Assembly (NCBI GenBank): GCA_905182375.1
Contig: CAJJBF010000009.1
Coordinates: 479,984 to 543,983, forward strand
Source: Flammeovirgaceae bacterium UBA4465
GTDB taxonomy: Bacteria > Bacteroidota > Bacteroidia > Cytophagales > Cyclobacteriaceae
Direction of reading: 5' to 3'
DNA length: 64,000 nt
The stretch's first letter is position 1. Each line of letters begins with the position of its first letter. Of the stretch, positions 63,321 through 64,000 are shown in pieces. The notes under the pieces are model-generated. The model saw nothing but the letters and a program-made list of their open reading frames with translations, did not search any database and was not told where the DNA came from. Made by a program: the position numbers and the translations under genes.

Positions 63321-64000
63321 TCAACTTTTCATGGCAGTCAACATGCCGCCATAGACTTTATTTAAATTCTCAACATTAGAAGTTAATTGATTCAACTGTA
63401 CTTGAAAAGCTGCCGTCTCTTTGCCCGCTTCTGCCATACTTTCTAACGCATCTGTAACATTAGAATAAAATTTATTCAATGCTTTGGTATGACTTTGAGA
63501 ATCTTGAAGCTCCATTTCATACAAGGCGTTCAAAGCACTCAAACTTTTCGTAACCGTCAATACTTGCTCTTGGTAACCCTTTGCTCCCTTAGATGCTTCT
63601 GACATTGCTCCCAATGCTTGCATGGACGTACCGTAGGATTTATTCATTTCGGTAAGCGTTTTCGATGCTGATCGCATATTGTCAGCATATTCATTGGTAG
63701 CCACCGCGGCATCGCTGAGATTTGACATTTTACCTGCCGTGTCTGCAAGATTTCTCATACCATCACCTAAACCCTTTAATAAGTCAGGTCCAATTTTAGC
63801 ATCCTCCATAACTTTGTCCATCTGGGCTGAAATTCCTGTGGAGACCGCTGCTGGTGCAGCCGCTCTTTTTGGTGACACAGGACCATCATAATCAAGCGCA
63901 AGTTCAGGATAAACCTTTGACCACTCAGGATCAGGATGTGGCGGCTCAAAAGCACTTAAAAAGAAAATGACCGCTTCAACAGTCAATCCCACACCTAGCA
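63321..64000 (-). CDS. gldL: Gliding motility/T9SS protein GldL, partial
   Basis: The C-terminal part of GldL, truncated by the window edge: VGLTVEAVIFFLSAFEPPHPDPEW is the end of the second membrane helix and the start of the cytoplasmic part, followed by a helical coiled-coil domain (DNMRSASKTLTEMNKSYGTSMQALGAM). GldL drives rotation with GldM as the proton motor. The first helix and start are off the window. Confidence 0.9.
   Translation of the reverse strand, partial: LGVGLTVEAVIFFLSAFEPPHPDPEWSKVYPELALDYDGPVSPKRAAAPAAVSTGISAQMDKVMEDAKIGPDLLKGLGDGMRNLADTAGKMSNLSDAAVATNEYADNMRSASKTLTEMNKSYGTSMQALGAMSEASKGAKGYQEQVLTVTKSLSALNALYEMELQDSQSHTKALNKFYSNVTDALESMAEAGKETAAFQVQLNQLTSNVENLNKVYGGMLTAMKS

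Overview
The window is a low-GC (roughly 38-40% by eye) chromosomal segment from a member of the Bacteroidota, most likely a gliding or T9SS-bearing Cytophagales-type bacterium. The evidence is the gldL-gldM-gldN cluster at the right edge, PorE-like and SprE/PorW-like proteins, a TonB-dependent receptor with an STN domain, an ATP synthase operon lacking the beta and epsilon genes, and several promoters with the Bacteroidota -7 box TAnnTTTG. There is no CRISPR array, prophage, integrase or insertion sequence; nearly everything is core housekeeping DNA.

Layout. 0-3.5 kb: a TonB-dependent receptor, interrupted by in-frame stops and cut by the window edge, with an uncharacterised secreted protein upstream. 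3.5-4.3 kb: a gene-free stretch with a 13-bp inverted repeat and a terminator-like hairpin. 4.3-6.1 kb: TRAP transporter Q and M subunits with no P subunit nearby. 6.3 kb: tRNA-Pro with an AGG anticodon. 6.5-14.9 kb: two uncharacterised lipoproteins (DUF4403-like, DUF6503-like), a trkA-trkH-lgt operon and a tesA-AGCS symporter pair. 15-18.3 kb: a LolD/YbbA-like ATPase and YbbP-like permease divergent from tesA. 18.3-23.9 kb: ureohydrolase, M28 peptidase, glnS and an FKBP lipoprotein. 24-31.2 kb: rhomboid protease, polyprenyl synthase, rnr, a PolB-like exonuclease, lipB, manA and a yraN without a normal start codon. 31.2-38.3 kb: purM, an MFS transporter, a PorE-like OmpA lipoprotein and an Fe-S electron-transfer pair. 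38.4 kb: tRNA-Phe. 38.7-42 kb: rluB-scpB-dksA/traR and an FMN-binding glutamate synthase-like protein. 42.1-43.5 kb: a decayed lamin-tail-domain surface protein and an unexplained intergenic region. 43.5-47.1 kb: asd, a THUMP-like methyltransferase, then convergent methyltransferase and UbiA-like genes. 47.2-54 kb: one long operon running M23 peptidase, bactofilin, atpZ, atpI-like, atpB-E-F-H-A-G. 54-60.8 kb: SprE/PorW-like, PBP1A and uvrC. 60.8-64 kb: gldN, gldM and partial gldL.

How it fits together. The right half links envelope construction (M23 peptidase, bactofilin, PBP1A) with the type IX secretion/gliding machinery (SprE-like, GldLMN, PorE-like) and energy supply (F1Fo ATP synthase). 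The most striking feature is a set of coding regions broken in a way that keeps the reading frame: the TonB receptor (TAA then TGA), gldN (TGA in the signal peptide), the lamin-tail surface protein (TAG, plus a missing 5' end), and yraN (no ATG/GTG/TTG before its conserved core, and TAA just upstream). They could reflect real gene decay, consensus errors in the source assembly, or recoding; the sequence alone cannot decide. I found no convincing new defence or mobile system here.
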